From positions 1 through 19,701 of the forward strand of contig JAUYEO010000371.1 in NCBI GenBank assembly GCA_030689795.1: 19,701 bases of DNA, in the 5' to 3' direction. The DNA is from Desulfobacterales bacterium. Its GTDB lineage: Bacteria > Desulfobacterota > Desulfobacteria > Desulfobacterales > RPRI01. Both the position numbers and the translations under genes were made by a program. How positions within the stretch are numbered: position 1 is the stretch's first letter; every line of letters begins with the position of its first letter. Positions 7,172 to 16,238 of this stretch are shown one piece after another. A model generated the notes under the pieces. That model had not been told where the DNA came from. It ran no database searches and saw only the letters and a program-made list of their open reading frames with translations.

Positions 7172-8587
7172 TCATCTATTTCTCTTCAACGCTTCAACGG
7201 CTTTGCAGAAGATTTCTCCCCTGTGCGCATAACTTGTGAACATGTCAAAACTCGTACAGGCCGGGGATAAAAGAACTATGTCGCCTGCTGTTGCAGAATC
7301 GTGCGCCAGACCGACGGCATTCTCCATTGTACCTGCATAAACTGCTTCAACAATATCTCCGAGTACGGATTTTATCTCTTCCTTTGCTTCTCCGAGAAGG
7401 ATCAGTTTTTTTACATGCTCCCGGACGGCATCCTTAAGAAGGCTGAAATTGACACCTTTGTTCCGGCCTCCCATAATCAGAACAACCGGTTTGCCGAACA
7501 CCTCAAGCGCCTTGATAACCGAGTCGACGGTAGTGGCCTTGGAATCGTCATAATATTTTACCTCATTAATTTCCGCGACATGCTCGATCCTGTGTGGAAG
7601 GCCTCTGAATTTTTTCAGGGCACGCCTGATTCCAATCGGGTTTCCGCCTGCTGCAAAGGCTGCAAGAGTCGCGGCGGCGACATTCTCCATGTTATGTTTT
7701 CCCGGAAGATTTATTTCCGAAAAGCTCAAAGAGAAATTCGCTCCGGTATCTGAAGCCTGACCGGTTATTGCGTTATTCATGAAATTAACGGTTTTATTCA
7801 GATTAAAGATTATGCGGTCATCGGATACTATTGCGTATTCTTCATAATCCCTGGAATCAGAATCTTTGAAAAAAGGAAGTTTGCCGCACTTTATGTTCCC
7901 GCTTATCTGCAGGATATATTGATCCGAAGCATTGAAAACTGAAACGTCATTGCCTTTCTGGTTTTCAAAGATCCTTGCCTTTGACTTCACATAGGCTTCA
8001 AATCCCGGATAGCGATCGAGATGATCTTCCGTAATATTCAGCAAAACACCGACCCTCGGCCTGAATGTTTTTATTGTGTCGAGCTGGAAGCTGCTGATTT
8101 CGGCCACTACCACCTCTGCTCTGTTTCCGCTCTCGATATAATCAATAAGGGGTTTTCCGATATTGCCCCCGACAAATACCTTTAAACCCGATTCCTCAAG
8201 CATATTGCCGATAAGAGTTGTTGTTGTGGTCTTCCCGTTTGTCCCGGTTACGGCAACTATCGGCTCTTTAATGAATCTTGACGCAAGCTCGATTTCTCCC
8301 GTAACAATTGCGCCCCGTTCTGCGGCCCTTGTAACCGGCTCAATTGTATGCGGTACTCCCGGGCTTAAAACGATGAGATCGGCATCCTGGAAAGTTAAAG
8401 AACCATGCGTTCCAAGCTCAACATTAACCCCGATTGCCTGAAGCTTTTTTGCCGCATCATCAAGGTTTTTATCTTTTGAAGAATCCGAGACCGTGACCTG
8501 GGCGCCTCTTTTTTTTAAAAAAGCGGCTGTCGATATTCCCGTTTTTCCCAGACCTACTACAACTGTTTTTTTCCCGGATATTTCCAT
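7172..8587 (-). CDS. murD: UDP-N-acetylmuramoyl-L-alanine--D-glutamate ligase MurD
   Basis: This ATP-dependent cytoplasmic ligase adds D-Glu to UDP-MurNAc-L-Ala. In 471 aa one sees the N-terminal fold motif VGLGKTGIS (11-19), the P-loop TGTNGKTTTTT (114-124), EISSFQLD (163-170), NITEDHLDRY (184-193), the SKARIF lysine region (202-207), LPGKHNMEN (294-302), LPHRIEHV (330-337), YDDSKATT (346-353), MGGRNKGVNF (372-381) and SPACTSFDMF (441-450) followed by RGEIF. It is about 30 aa longer than E. coli MurD; the extra length lies in the central domain around residues 236-292. The ATG at 8587 has AAGGA 4-5 nt upstream. The start borders a 115-nt repeat-filled gap after mraY. Confidence 0.96.
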   Translation of the reverse strand: MEISGKKTVVVGLGKTGISTAAFLKKRGAQVTVSDSSKDKNLDDAAKKLQAIGVNVELGTHGSLTFQDADLIVLSPGVPHTIEPVTRAAERGAIVTGEIELASRFIKEPIVAVTGTNGKTTTTTLIGNMLEESGLKVFVGGNIGKPLIDYIESGNRAEVVVAEISSFQLDTIKTFRPRVGVLLNITEDHLDRYPGFEAYVKSKARIFENQKGNDVSVFNASDQYILQISGNIKCGKLPFFKDSDSRDYEEYAIVSDDRIIFNLNKTVNFMNNAITGQASDTGANFSLSFSEINLPGKHNMENVAAATLAAFAAGGNPIGIRRALKKFRGLPHRIEHVAEINEVKYYDDSKATTVDSVIKALEVFGKPVVLIMGGRNKGVNFSLLKDAVREHVKKLILLGEAKEEIKSVLGDIVEAVYAGTMENAVGLAHDSATAGDIVLLSPACTSFDMFTSYAHRGEIFCKAVEALKRNR

Positions 8588-8600
8588 TTGTTCCTTAAAA

Positions 8601-8702
8601 GATCGAATTTCGGAATTCGAATATCGTACTTCGATGTCCGATGTCCGATATTCTGCCCCGCGGTTCCTGACCCCTGCCTCCCCGGCCCCTGACCCCTGAT
8701 CC
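8601..8702. repeat. Composite repeat patch in the mraY-murD gap
   Basis: The first part (8601-8655) is a degenerate array with TTCGAAT, TTCGATG and TCCGATG units, related to the arrays at 1259 and 16500. The second part (8664-8702) is a run of CCTGACCCCTGCCTCC, GGCCCCTGACCCCTGATCCC type. The patch nearly fills the 115-nt gap and ends directly at the mraY stop codon (8703-8705). Confidence 0.7.
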
Positions 8703-9782
8703 CTATCTCAATTTAAGCGTGCTTAAAGAAATAAGGGCAAGCGCAATCGCAATAATCCAGAATCTTACTATTACTTTAGGTTCCGGCCATCCTTTCAGTT
8801 CGAAATGGTGATGAAGGGGGGCCATCCTGAATATCCTTTTTCCTTTTGTCATTTTGAAGAATCCCACTTGAAAAATCACCGAAAGAGCTTCGATTACGAA
8901 TAACCCTCCGACAATGACAAGCAAAAGTTCCTGTTTTGTTATAACTGCAATCGTACCGATAACAGCGCCCAGAGACAATGAACCTACATCGCCCATAAAA
9001 ACCTGCGCCGGGTATGCATTAAACCAGAGAAAGCCGAGACCTGCTCCTGCAATGGCTCCGCAGAACACCGTTATCTCGCCGCTTCCCGGCACGTAATTGA
9101 TCTGAAGGTACTCGGCGATTTTGACATGTCCCGTAACATAGGCAAAGATCATGTATGTTCCCGCCGTGATAATCGCCGGCCCTATGGCAAGGCCGTCAAG
9201 TCCGTCGGTAAGATTAACCGCATTTGAAGTTCCCACAATAACAAGCGCGGCAAAAAGTATGTAGAACAGACCGAGGTCGGGTGAAAATTTCTTGAAAAAA
9301 GGGAATGTCAGAGTGTCTGGAAAATCAGGGCACAGGTAGATTAACGTCCCCACAACGAGAGCGAGAAGCGACTGCATGGTAAATTTTTGCAGTGCGCTTA
9401 AGCCCTTGTTCTCTTTTTTTACCTGCTTCAGGTAATCATCCGCAAACCCGATGGCGCCGTACCCTGTGATAACCAGCAGCAGTATCCATATGTAATAATT
9501 GGTGAGATTGCACCAGAGTAAAGTTGATACTGTGATTGAAAAGACAATAAGGGTTCCGCCCATGGTCGGTGTGCCGGTTTTCTTCAGGTGAGCCTGGGGG
9601 CCGTCTTCCCTTATGTACTGGCCGATCTGCATATCGGCAAGCCTGCGTATAACCCACGGCCCAAGAAGAAAACAGATCAGAAATGCGGTTAAAACGGCAT
9701 ATATTGTCCTGAATGTAATGTATCTGAATACATTAAAAACAGAAAATGTCGTATGAAGCGGATATAATAAATGATAAAGCAT
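8703..9782 (-). CDS. mraY: Phospho-N-acetylmuramoyl-pentapeptide transferase MraY
   Basis: MraY makes lipid I by moving phospho-MurNAc-pentapeptide from UDP onto undecaprenyl phosphate at the inner membrane. The 359-aa multi-pass protein has GPQAHLKKTGTPTMGG (61-76), the aspartate pair in GFADDYLKQ (D115, D116), NAVNLTDGLDGLA (187-199), NAYPAQVFMGDVGSL (255-269, D265) and the APLHHHFELKGWPE histidine loop (321-334). All match the family and the length is normal (E. coli 360 aa). The start ATG lies 4 nt after the murEF stop; its likely Shine-Dalgarno, GGGAG, sits in the last codons of murEF, which points to translational coupling. Confidence 0.97.
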   Translation of the reverse strand: MLYHLLYPLHTTFSVFNVFRYITFRTIYAVLTAFLICFLLGPWVIRRLADMQIGQYIREDGPQAHLKKTGTPTMGGTLIVFSITVSTLLWCNLTNYYIWILLLVITGYGAIGFADDYLKQVKKENKGLSALQKFTMQSLLALVVGTLIYLCPDFPDTLTFPFFKKFSPDLGLFYILFAALVIVGTSNAVNLTDGLDGLAIGPAIITAGTYMIFAYVTGHVKIAEYLQINYVPGSGEITVFCGAIAGAGLGFLWFNAYPAQVFMGDVGSLSLGAVIGTIAVITKQELLLVIVGGLFVIEALSVIFQVGFFKMTKGKRIFRMAPLHHHFELKGWPEPKVIVRFWIIAIALALISLSTLKLR

Positions 9783-9786
9783 CCTC

Positions 9787-12699
9787 TTATTCTCCCGCCC
9801 ATTCTTTCAGTTTTAATACGATCTTTTCCATTCTCATGCCCCTTGAACCCTTGACAAGCACCCAGTCTTCGGGTTTAAGCCGGCCTTTCAGATCGTTGAC
9901 AATATCTTCATGTGACCCGGTGAAGACGGCAGAAGGCTCCATACCGTTTCCCACAGCCCCTTCCGCGATCTTTCCGGAAAATTCTCCAACGGCATAAAGC
10001 CTTGCAATGCCGGATTCCGCAGAAAGTGCGCCTATTTTGCGGTGCATCGCTTCCGAGTGCGTTCCAAGTTCAAGCATGTCGCCTGCCACAAGAATTCCAC
10101 GTTTGTCGCCCTTAAGCCCGGCAAGTGTTTTTATGGCAGCCTCCATCGAGCCTGGATTCGCATTGTAGGAATCGTCAATAACGGTGATTCCGTTCTGCAT
10201 GGTAAATATATTCATCCTTCCTTTTACAGGACTGAAATTTTCCAGGCCGGCTTTGATATCGCATGCGTTCAGCCCGAGAAGATATCCGACGGAGGCCGCC
10301 GCAAGAGCGTTCGACACCATGAATCTCCCCGGGACAGGGAGATTAACCGTTATCGACTCTTCGGGAAGCCTGAGCATAAATGAAGTCGAAGTCCCCTTTG
10401 CCTCGACCGACAACGCCCTTATCAAGGCATTCTCCGAATGTCCGAAGAGAATCACGTTTCCTGCTGTTTTTTGAGCTAGACGCATGACTCTTTCGTCATC
10501 GGCATTGAGTATTGCGGTTCCGCCGGGCGTTATACCCTCAAGGAGTTCTCCTTTCGCGTTCATGACCCCTTCAATGGAATTGACTCCTTCAAGATGTGCC
10601 GGACCGATATTTGTTATTACGCCGATGTCGGGCCTGCATATTCGGGCAAGCCGGGCTATTTCGCCGGGATGATTCATGCCGAGCTCAACCACGGCCAGTT
10701 TGTGAATCGGGCTTAGTTTAAGAAGCGTCAGCGGCAGGCCGATCTCATTGTTCAGATTGCCGGTTGTTGAAAGAAGATCAAAATGGCGGGAAAGAATTGA
10801 GCTTGTCATCTGCCTTACGGATGTCTTGCCGTTTGAGCCTGTTATCGCGACAACCGAAACTCCCGCCCTTATCCTGTTATAAGCCGCGAGATCGCCCAGC
10901 GCTTTTACGGTATCTTCGACCGCGACACAAAGCACACCTTCCTTTTCCCATTTGCCGCAGGGAAGCCGTTCAATATATTCCCTGCCGGCAATCAGGCCTT
11001 TTATGCCCTTATCGATCACCTCGCCGGCAAAGGCGTGTCCGTCATGAGAATTCCCTTTTATTGCGACAAAAAGTTCACCGGGAGATATTGTCCTGGAGTC
11101 AATGGAAATGCCGGTAAATGAGCGGATGGCGCCCCCGGAAACGGCAACACCGTTTGTCGCTTCAATTATCTCTTCTGTTCTCCATGGGAACGGCTGTTTT
11201 GCCGAATTCGCGGATGAAACGGCAAGCTTTGCCTCCTGCCTGTCGTCAAACGGGATGGTATTCTTCCCGATTATCTGGTAAGTTTCATGTCCTTTTCCGG
11301 CTATCAGCACGATATCGCCTTCCCGGGCGGTTTTTATGGAAAGATATATCGCTTTCTTCCGGTCAGGTTCTACTGCATATCCCCGTTTATTAAAAAAAGG
11401 CGTCAGGTCTTCCGTCTCATAGCGGTGAATTTTGTTTTGGCTGATACCGGCTGATATCTGACTTATGATTTCAACAGGATCTTCTGTTCTCGGGTTGTCG
11501 GATGTAATGACCGCAAGGTCGGAAAGAGTCGCGGCTATTTCACCCATCAACGGCCGTTTTGTTCTGTCCCTGTCCCCGCCGCATCCGAAAACGGATATAA
11601 GCCTTCCTTTTGTCATCGGCCTTAAGGATAGAAGAACGTTTTTGAGGGCGTCGGGAGTATGTGCGTAATCTACATATACAGACACGCCTGAATCGCTGTT
11701 TATTCGTTCAAGCCGGCCGGGAATGACTGAAACCGATTCAATTCCTCTTTTTATTGTTTCAGGAGAAATACCCAGTCCTGAAGCGGTTCCGGCGGCACAC
11801 AGGATATTTTCAACATTGTGTTTTCCCACAAGATTTGATTTGACTTCAAAAGCTCCCTGTGGAGTCGAAATTGAAGCTTTGATTCCTTCCACACCAGGAA
11901 TGAAATCGGTGCAGGAGACTGTGCATTCGGCATATGAACCGGTTGTTATGCATCTGTTTTTAAGAGCGCCCGCAAGTTCTTTACCTCTTTTATCATCGCA
12001 GTTAATTACCGCAAAAGCCTTTTTATTTTTAGGCCCTGAAAAAAGCAGTTCGGTAAAAAGTTTTTTCTTGCATATCCAATAGGTCTCCATATCTTTATGA
12101 TAATCAAGGTGATCCCGGGTAAGATTTGTAAAAACGGCCGCATCGAAAAAGCAGCTCTCGATTCTGAAGAGGTCAATGGCATGGGATGAGACTTCCATTA
12201 CAACATGGGTTATGCCCTCTTTTTTCATTTCGGAAAGAATCCTCTGAAGATCAAGTGATTCCGGCGTTGTTACGGGGTTTGGAAAAGTTTTTCCCGAAAA
12301 ACGGTAATTGATTGTGCCGATGACGCCGGCTTTGAAACCGGCCGCTTTAAGGATGCTTTCAACCAGGTATGTTATGGTGGTTTTCCCGTTTGTTCCGGTA
12401 ATGCCGATTAACACAAGTTTCCCGGAAGGGTTGCCGTAATATTTTGCCGCTATACTTCCAAGAGCCTTCCTGGTGTTGCCGACCTCAATTATTACAGAAT
12501 TTTTCTGCATCGGTTTTTGTACTACTATGGCTGACGCGCCCCTTGCTATTGCCTCGTCGACAAAGTCGTGGCCGTCCGCCGCATGGCCCTGAATCGCGAC
12601 AAAAAGGCCTCCCGGCCTGACATCCTGCGCCCTGTAATGAACCGAGCCGATGTCTGGGTCCGGAGAAAAAACCGCGTTTATGAGATTTGACAGCTTCAC
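9787..12699 (-). CDS. murE/murF: Bifunctional MurE-MurF fusion ligase (meso-DAP-adding and D-Ala-D-Ala-adding)
   Basis: One 970-aa frame covers two complete Mur ligases. Residues 1 to about 495 are MurE: P-loop TGTNGKTT (101-108), TTPESLDLQ (144-152), MEVSSHAI (168-175), the CKKKLF lysine region (210-215), DYAHTPDAL (344-352), DNPRTEDP (401-408) and GKGHETYQ (468-475). DNPR is the signature for meso-diaminopimelate. Residues about 505-970 are MurF: DSRTISPGELFVA (534-546), P-loop TGSNGKTS (620-627), TTGNLNNEIGLPL (645-657), ELGMNHPGEI (672-681), DDSYNANPGSM (842-852) and VKGSRGMRME (949-958). The linker (about 486-505) is short. It would add meso-DAP and then D-Ala-D-Ala to the UDP-MurNAc peptide. 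MurE-MurF fusions are known elsewhere (e.g. Bordetella). The start is a GTG with AAGGAG about 12 nt upstream; no internal stop separates the domains. Confidence 0.96.
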   Translation of the reverse strand: MKLSNLINAVFSPDPDIGSVHYRAQDVRPGGLFVAIQGHAADGHDFVDEAIARGASAIVVQKPMQKNSVIIEVGNTRKALGSIAAKYYGNPSGKLVLIGITGTNGKTTITYLVESILKAAGFKAGVIGTINYRFSGKTFPNPVTTPESLDLQRILSEMKKEGITHVVMEVSSHAIDLFRIESCFFDAAVFTNLTRDHLDYHKDMETYWICKKKLFTELLFSGPKNKKAFAVINCDDKRGKELAGALKNRCITTGSYAECTVSCTDFIPGVEGIKASISTPQGAFEVKSNLVGKHNVENILCAAGTASGLGISPETIKRGIESVSVIPGRLERINSDSGVSVYVDYAHTPDALKNVLLSLRPMTKGRLISVFGCGGDRDRTKRPLMGEIAATLSDLAVITSDNPRTEDPVEIISQISAGISQNKIHRYETEDLTPFFNKRGYAVEPDRKKAIYLSIKTAREGDIVLIAGKGHETYQIIGKNTIPFDDRQEAKLAVSSANSAKQPFPWRTEEIIEATNGVAVSGGAIRSFTGISIDSRTISPGELFVAIKGNSHDGHAFAGEVIDKGIKGLIAGREYIERLPCGKWEKEGVLCVAVEDTVKALGDLAAYNRIRAGVSVVAITGSNGKTSVRQMTSSILSRHFDLLSTTGNLNNEIGLPLTLLKLSPIHKLAVVELGMNHPGEIARLARICRPDIGVITNIGPAHLEGVNSIEGVMNAKGELLEGITPGGTAILNADDERVMRLAQKTAGNVILFGHSENALIRALSVEAKGTSTSFMLRLPEESITVNLPVPGRFMVSNALAAASVGYLLGLNACDIKAGLENFSPVKGRMNIFTMQNGITVIDDSYNANPGSMEAAIKTLAGLKGDKRGILVAGDMLELGTHSEAMHRKIGALSAESGIARLYAVGEFSGKIAEGAVGNGMEPSAVFTGSHEDIVNDLKGRLKPEDWVLVKGSRGMRMEKIVLKLKEWAGE

Positions 12700-12733
12700 C
12701 CTGGTAACCTGCTCCTTATGCCGTTTTTGGCAT

Positions 12734-14482
12734 CTATATGACTACTTTATTTTTTTCCAGCGGCTTTGATACCGTCAGTCTGTCGTTTTTTCTGTTTTTC
12801 GGCGGTACATTCAGGTAAGTAAGCGTTTCCTGCGCGATTTTACTGAAAGCGGGAGCAGCGACAATGCCGCCATAGTGACTTTTCGTCGGCTCATCTAAAA
12901 TAACGAGAACTGCTATTTCAGGATTTTCAACAGGAGCAAATCCGACGAAAGAAGAAATGTATTTGCCTTTCGCATATACTCCCTTTTCATTGATTTTCTG
13001 GGCGGTTCCGGTTTTGCCGCATACCGTGTATCCTTCAAGAGCCGCATTAAAGCCGGTCCCGTCTTTGGTGATTACCGACATTAATATCTTTTTCACGGCA
13101 TCAGCCGTTTCGGATGTGATTGCCTGCCGGACAGGCTCAGGTTCAAAACGTTTTACCGTCCGGCCTCTTTGATCCAGTATCGCCTGAACAATAAACGGCT
13201 TCATTAAAACGCCGTCATTGGCTATTGCAGAAACTGCGGAAACAAGCTGGAGTGGTGAGGCCGAAATTCCCTGACCAAAAGATATGGCGCCGGCGTCAAT
13301 TGCGCTCCATTTTTTATACGGGATCAGAGTGCCCTGCGTTTCACCGGGGCAGTTGATTCCTGTTTTATCGCCAAACCCAAAATCTTTAAGGGTTCTGTAA
13401 AGAGCTTCGGATCCTGTTTTTTTCCCGATTTTATATGCTCCGATATTGCTTGAGTATTTGACTATATCCTCAAGAGATAGCCATCCGTACGGATGTGTGT
13501 CGTGTATAATATCCTTTCCGATCTTGTATTCCCCGTTTTCACAGTAAAAGACAGTGTTCGGAGTGCAGTTGCCGCGCTCTATTGCCGCTGCGACGGTAAA
13601 AATTTTCATTGTTGAGCCCGGCTCAAAGGGATCTGTTATGGCCCTGTTCCTCCACAGGTTCCTGTCGAATTTTTCATAAGAGTTAGGATTTAATAAAGGA
13701 TAGTGTGCCATGGCCAGAATAGCGCCTGTTCGTGGCGCCATGATAACTGCTATTCCGGATTTTGCCGAGTTATCCGCCACTGCTTCCTGTAATGCTTTTT
13801 CGGTTATGTACTGGATTGCCTGGTCTATTGTGAGCACCAGATTTCTGCCGCTGTAATCGGCTTCCTCTGTTTTTTCTGCATTAAATCCCTGGCCGAGGGC
13901 GTCTTTCAAAACCATGAATTCACGGTCTGAGCCTTTCAACTGGGCATCGTAATAGAATTCAATGCCTTCAAGTCCGTTGCCGTCCATGCCGGTAAAACCT
14001 ATTGTTTGCGCCGCAAGTGTTTTCTGCGGGTAAAACCTGCTGTGTTCGGACAGGAAGCCTATGCCTTCCAGGTTCAGGCTCTTTACGGCGTATACTTCAT
14101 TTGGTGTTGCCTGACGTTTTATCCAAACGAACGGTTTATCGGAAAAAAGCTTTCTCTTGAGAAGATTTGCATCCATATCAAGCGCTTTTGCGACAGCTTT
14201 TACCGCGGCAATCTTATTTAATATCCTGGGAGGGTATGCAGAGATTGATGTTACATTGATTGATACCGCCATTTCGCGCAAATTCGCATCATAAATCGTT
14301 CCCCGTTTGCCTGATTCCTTAAAAGGTCTTTCATACTGATCGGAAGCTTTTTTAGCGAGCCACGAACTCTGATAAATTTGCAGATACCCGGCTTTTGCGC
14401 CGATGAGTGCAAGGCAGACCGCAAATAAAATGCCGACGCCGGTTATTCGGAGTTTTATATATTTTGATTTGGCGGTGTTCAT
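12734..14482 (-). CDS. ftsI: Septal peptidoglycan transpeptidase FtsI (class B PBP3)
   Basis: FtsI crosslinks septal peptidoglycan in the periplasm as partner of FtsW. The 582-aa protein has a signal-anchor segment (about 13-33), the dimerisation/pedestal region beginning with KRGTIYDANLREMA (59-72), and the penicillin-binding domain with active-site GSTMK (289-293, S290), SSN (344-346), SFGQGISASPLQ (401-412) and KTGTAQK (490-496). There is no PASTA domain. The ATG at 14482 overlaps the ftsL stop in an ATGA arrangement, so the two genes are probably translationally coupled. murEF begins 34 nt downstream of its stop. Confidence 0.97.
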   Translation of the reverse strand: MNTAKSKYIKLRITGVGILFAVCLALIGAKAGYLQIYQSSWLAKKASDQYERPFKESGKRGTIYDANLREMAVSINVTSISAYPPRILNKIAAVKAVAKALDMDANLLKRKLFSDKPFVWIKRQATPNEVYAVKSLNLEGIGFLSEHSRFYPQKTLAAQTIGFTGMDGNGLEGIEFYYDAQLKGSDREFMVLKDALGQGFNAEKTEEADYSGRNLVLTIDQAIQYITEKALQEAVADNSAKSGIAVIMAPRTGAILAMAHYPLLNPNSYEKFDRNLWRNRAITDPFEPGSTMKIFTVAAAIERGNCTPNTVFYCENGEYKIGKDIIHDTHPYGWLSLEDIVKYSSNIGAYKIGKKTGSEALYRTLKDFGFGDKTGINCPGETQGTLIPYKKWSAIDAGAISFGQGISASPLQLVSAVSAIANDGVLMKPFIVQAILDQRGRTVKRFEPEPVRQAITSETADAVKKILMSVITKDGTGFNAALEGYTVCGKTGTAQKINEKGVYAKGKYISSFVGFAPVENPEIAVLVILDEPTKSHYGGIVAAPAFSKIAQETLTYLNVPPKNRKNDRLTVSKPLEKNKVVI

Positions 14483-14775
14483 GGGATTATGATCACCTGT
14501 CCCGGTTTCGGCATAATAAGACCAAGCTGCTGTGTTGCAATCTTTGCTATTCTCTTGGGAGATTTCAGGCGTGCAATCTCGATCTTAAGATTCTTCTGCA
14601 AAGCTGTTAGTTTTAAATTTTTATCCGTTTCTTTTGATATTTCATAGCCTGTTTTAACGCACTGAACTCTGCACCATGTGTAAATAAAAAGCTCCGATAT
14701 GAACAAAACCATGATGATGGTCCATAATCCTGTGCGCCTGAGCCCGGTTTTTTTATTTTTAATATTTTTTTTCAA
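14479..14775 (-). CDS. ftsL: Cell division protein FtsL-like (small bitopic coiled-coil protein)
   Basis: This 98-aa protein has a basic N-terminus (MKKNIKNKKTGLRR), one membrane segment (about 17-34) and a periplasmic helical stretch with heptad-like hydrophobics (about 45-75), then LGLIMPKPGQVIIIP. FtsL normally pairs with FtsB and activates FtsW-FtsI. The assignment rests on size, topology and position between rsmH and ftsI, as FtsL sequences diverge strongly; the IARLKSPKRIAKIATQQLGL stretch fits the family. The start is a TTG that shares a TTGA overlap with the rsmH stop codon, and the stop overlaps the ftsI ATG. Confidence 0.88.
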   Translation of the reverse strand: MKKNIKNKKTGLRRTGLWTIIMVLFISELFIYTWCRVQCVKTGYEISKETDKNLKLTALQKNLKIEIARLKSPKRIAKIATQQLGLIMPKPGQVIIIP

Positions 14776-15728
14776 TTACTGATAATCCTGCTGCGCCGTT
14801 CTGCCGCCCTCAGCTTCGTGCTTCGCGCCATCGGATTCGCAATTATCTCTTCTGTGCCGGGACGCAGGGCTTTTTTATTCAATATCCTGAACAGTCTGGT
14901 CTTATTGCAAACACACTTTGGAAACCCGGGAGGGCAAACGCATTCTTTTTCCATCTCTTTTATTTTCCGTTTTACGATTCTGTCTTCAAGAGAATGAAAT
15001 GTTAAAACACAAAGACGACCTTCAGGGTTTAATAATTCCGATACATTCTCCATAAATAATGAAAGCATTTCGAGTTCCCTGTTGACGGCGATTCTTAAAG
15101 CCATGAATACCCGCGTCGCAGGATGAATTTTTTGCTTACTCTGCGCTTTCCTCGGTATTGAACTACAAACGATTTCCGAAAGGTGTGCGCTTGTTCCTAT
15201 ACGTGCCGTTTTCCTTGCTTTTGCAACATTGCGTGCAATATTTCTTGCCCAGCGTTCTTCTCCGTAATCCTTAAAAAGCTTTTCGAGGCTTGTTTCATCC
15301 AATTCGTTAACCAGATCTTCTGCCGTTGTATCGGATTCGGTATCCATTCGCATGTCAAGAGGCTCTTCTCTTCTGAAACTGAACCCTCTTCCGCTTGAAT
15401 CAATTTGATGAAGCGACAGCCCCAGATCAAGCAAAATGCCGTCTACTTTTGAAATGCCGGACTCTGAAAGGAAATCGGAGAGGTGAACGAAATTGCCGTG
15501 AAAAAGACGGATATTTGAAAGGTGTGGCTTTAATACATTTTTTGCGTTTTCAATTGCATCCTTGTCCTGATCAATGCCTATCAGCAGACCGTCAGGCTTG
15601 ATTTTTTCACAAATGGCCATTGCATGGCCGGAGCCCCCCAGTGTGCAGTCCGCATAAATCTTTCCCGGCTTGCAGTCAAGATAATGAATAACCTCTTTTG
15701 TCATGACGGGGATATGATAAGTCTGCAT
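14772..15728 (-). CDS. rsmH: 16S rRNA (cytosine(1402)-N(4))-methyltransferase RsmH (MraW)
   Basis: RsmH uses S-adenosylmethionine to methylate N4 of C1402 in the ribosomal P site. The 318-aa protein opens with HIPVMTKEVI (5-14) and shows the SAM-binding ADCTLGGSGHA (26-36), GIDQDKDAI (51-59), GILLDLGLSLHQID (99-112), RGFSFRREEPLDMRMD (114-129), HPATRVFMALRIAVNREL (202-219) and TFHSLEDRIVK (243-253). Length matches the family. The start lies 3 nt beyond the mraZ stop, and its AGGA ribosome site is in the last mraZ codons. It overlaps ftsL by 4 nt. Confidence 0.97.
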   Translation of the reverse strand: MQTYHIPVMTKEVIHYLDCKPGKIYADCTLGGSGHAMAICEKIKPDGLLIGIDQDKDAIENAKNVLKPHLSNIRLFHGNFVHLSDFLSESGISKVDGILLDLGLSLHQIDSSGRGFSFRREEPLDMRMDTESDTTAEDLVNELDETSLEKLFKDYGEERWARNIARNVAKARKTARIGTSAHLSEIVCSSIPRKAQSKQKIHPATRVFMALRIAVNRELEMLSLFMENVSELLNPEGRLCVLTFHSLEDRIVKRKIKEMEKECVCPPGFPKCVCNKTRLFRILNKKALRPGTEEIIANPMARSTKLRAAERRSRIISN

Positions 15729-15731
15729 TAA

Positions 15732-16178
15732 TCAGATTCCTAATTTCGCAATTTCGTTTCTTACATCCTCCTTTTTGCTGTCTTTTTCCAGCTGATCTAT
15801 TTCCACATTCCAGCTTTCAACAGACCAGATTTCAAAATGATCAAGGGCTCCGACAAGCACTATATCTTTTTCAAGCTTTGCATATTGCCGCAGGGCGGGA
15901 GGCACAAGAATCCTGTCCTGTTTATCGCAAAAGCATTCAAATGCTCCGCCGATGAATATTCGCCTGAAACGGCGCATGCTTTCGCTTTTTTCCGCAAGAG
16001 ACAGAATTTTATTTTCTATCTTTTTCCATTCTTCGGAAGTATATGCATAAAGGGTTCCATCCATCCTTGAAATAACGACTCCGTCACTCTCTCCGTTTCT
16101 AATTATGTCCCGGAATCTGGAAGGAATTATTACGCGGCCTTTTGAATCTATTGTATGAGAAGAAGTTCCCCTGAACAT
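15732..16178 (-). CDS. mraZ: Transcriptional regulator MraZ
   Basis: MraZ is a ring-forming DNA-binding protein of the SpoVT/AbrB fold that represses its own dcw operon. The frame is open from 16229, but the family starts with MFRG; the ATG at 16178 gives a 148-aa protein beginning MFRGTSSHTIDSKGRVIIPSRFR. The two AbrB-like repeats are visible: TIDSKGRVIIPSRFRD near residue 9 and CDKQDRILVPPALRQYA near residue 90. Both contain the D..GR/D..RI..P pattern of the swapped-hairpin fold. A weak GGTGA precedes the ATG by 4-5 nt. Putative AAAGTGG operator boxes lie immediately upstream. Translation runs on into rsmH with a 3-nt gap. Confidence 0.96.
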   Translation of the reverse strand: MFRGTSSHTIDSKGRVIIPSRFRDIIRNGESDGVVISRMDGTLYAYTSEEWKKIENKILSLAEKSESMRRFRRIFIGGAFECFCDKQDRILVPPALRQYAKLEKDIVLVGALDHFEIWSVESWNVEIDQLEKDSKKEDVRNEIAKLGI

Positions 16179-16195
16179 ATTTTCACCATAATTAT

Positions 16196-16232
16196 GCACG
16201 TTTATCCAGATAAAACCACTTTGAACCACTTT
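16196..16232 (-). promoter_or_regulatory. Putative MraZ operator: direct repeats with 10-bp period
   Basis: On the minus strand the sequence shows AAAGTGG at 16226-16232, AAAGTGG at 16216-16222, TATCTGG at 16206-16212 and a weaker AACGTGC at 16196-16202, all exactly 10 bp apart. MraZ is known to bind multiple TGGG-type (E. coli) or AAAGTG-type (Mollicutes) direct repeats with this spacing just upstream of mraZ. Position between the promoter and the mraZ start fits autorepression. The first two boxes are perfect copies; the other two are degenerate. Confidence 0.75.
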
Positions 16233-16238
16233 GTTGCA

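Noticed and set aside
16179..16229. Longer mraZ start at 16229
   Set aside because: The extra 17 residues are not found in the MraZ family, which begins MFRG, and would place coding sequence over the AAAGTGG operator boxes.
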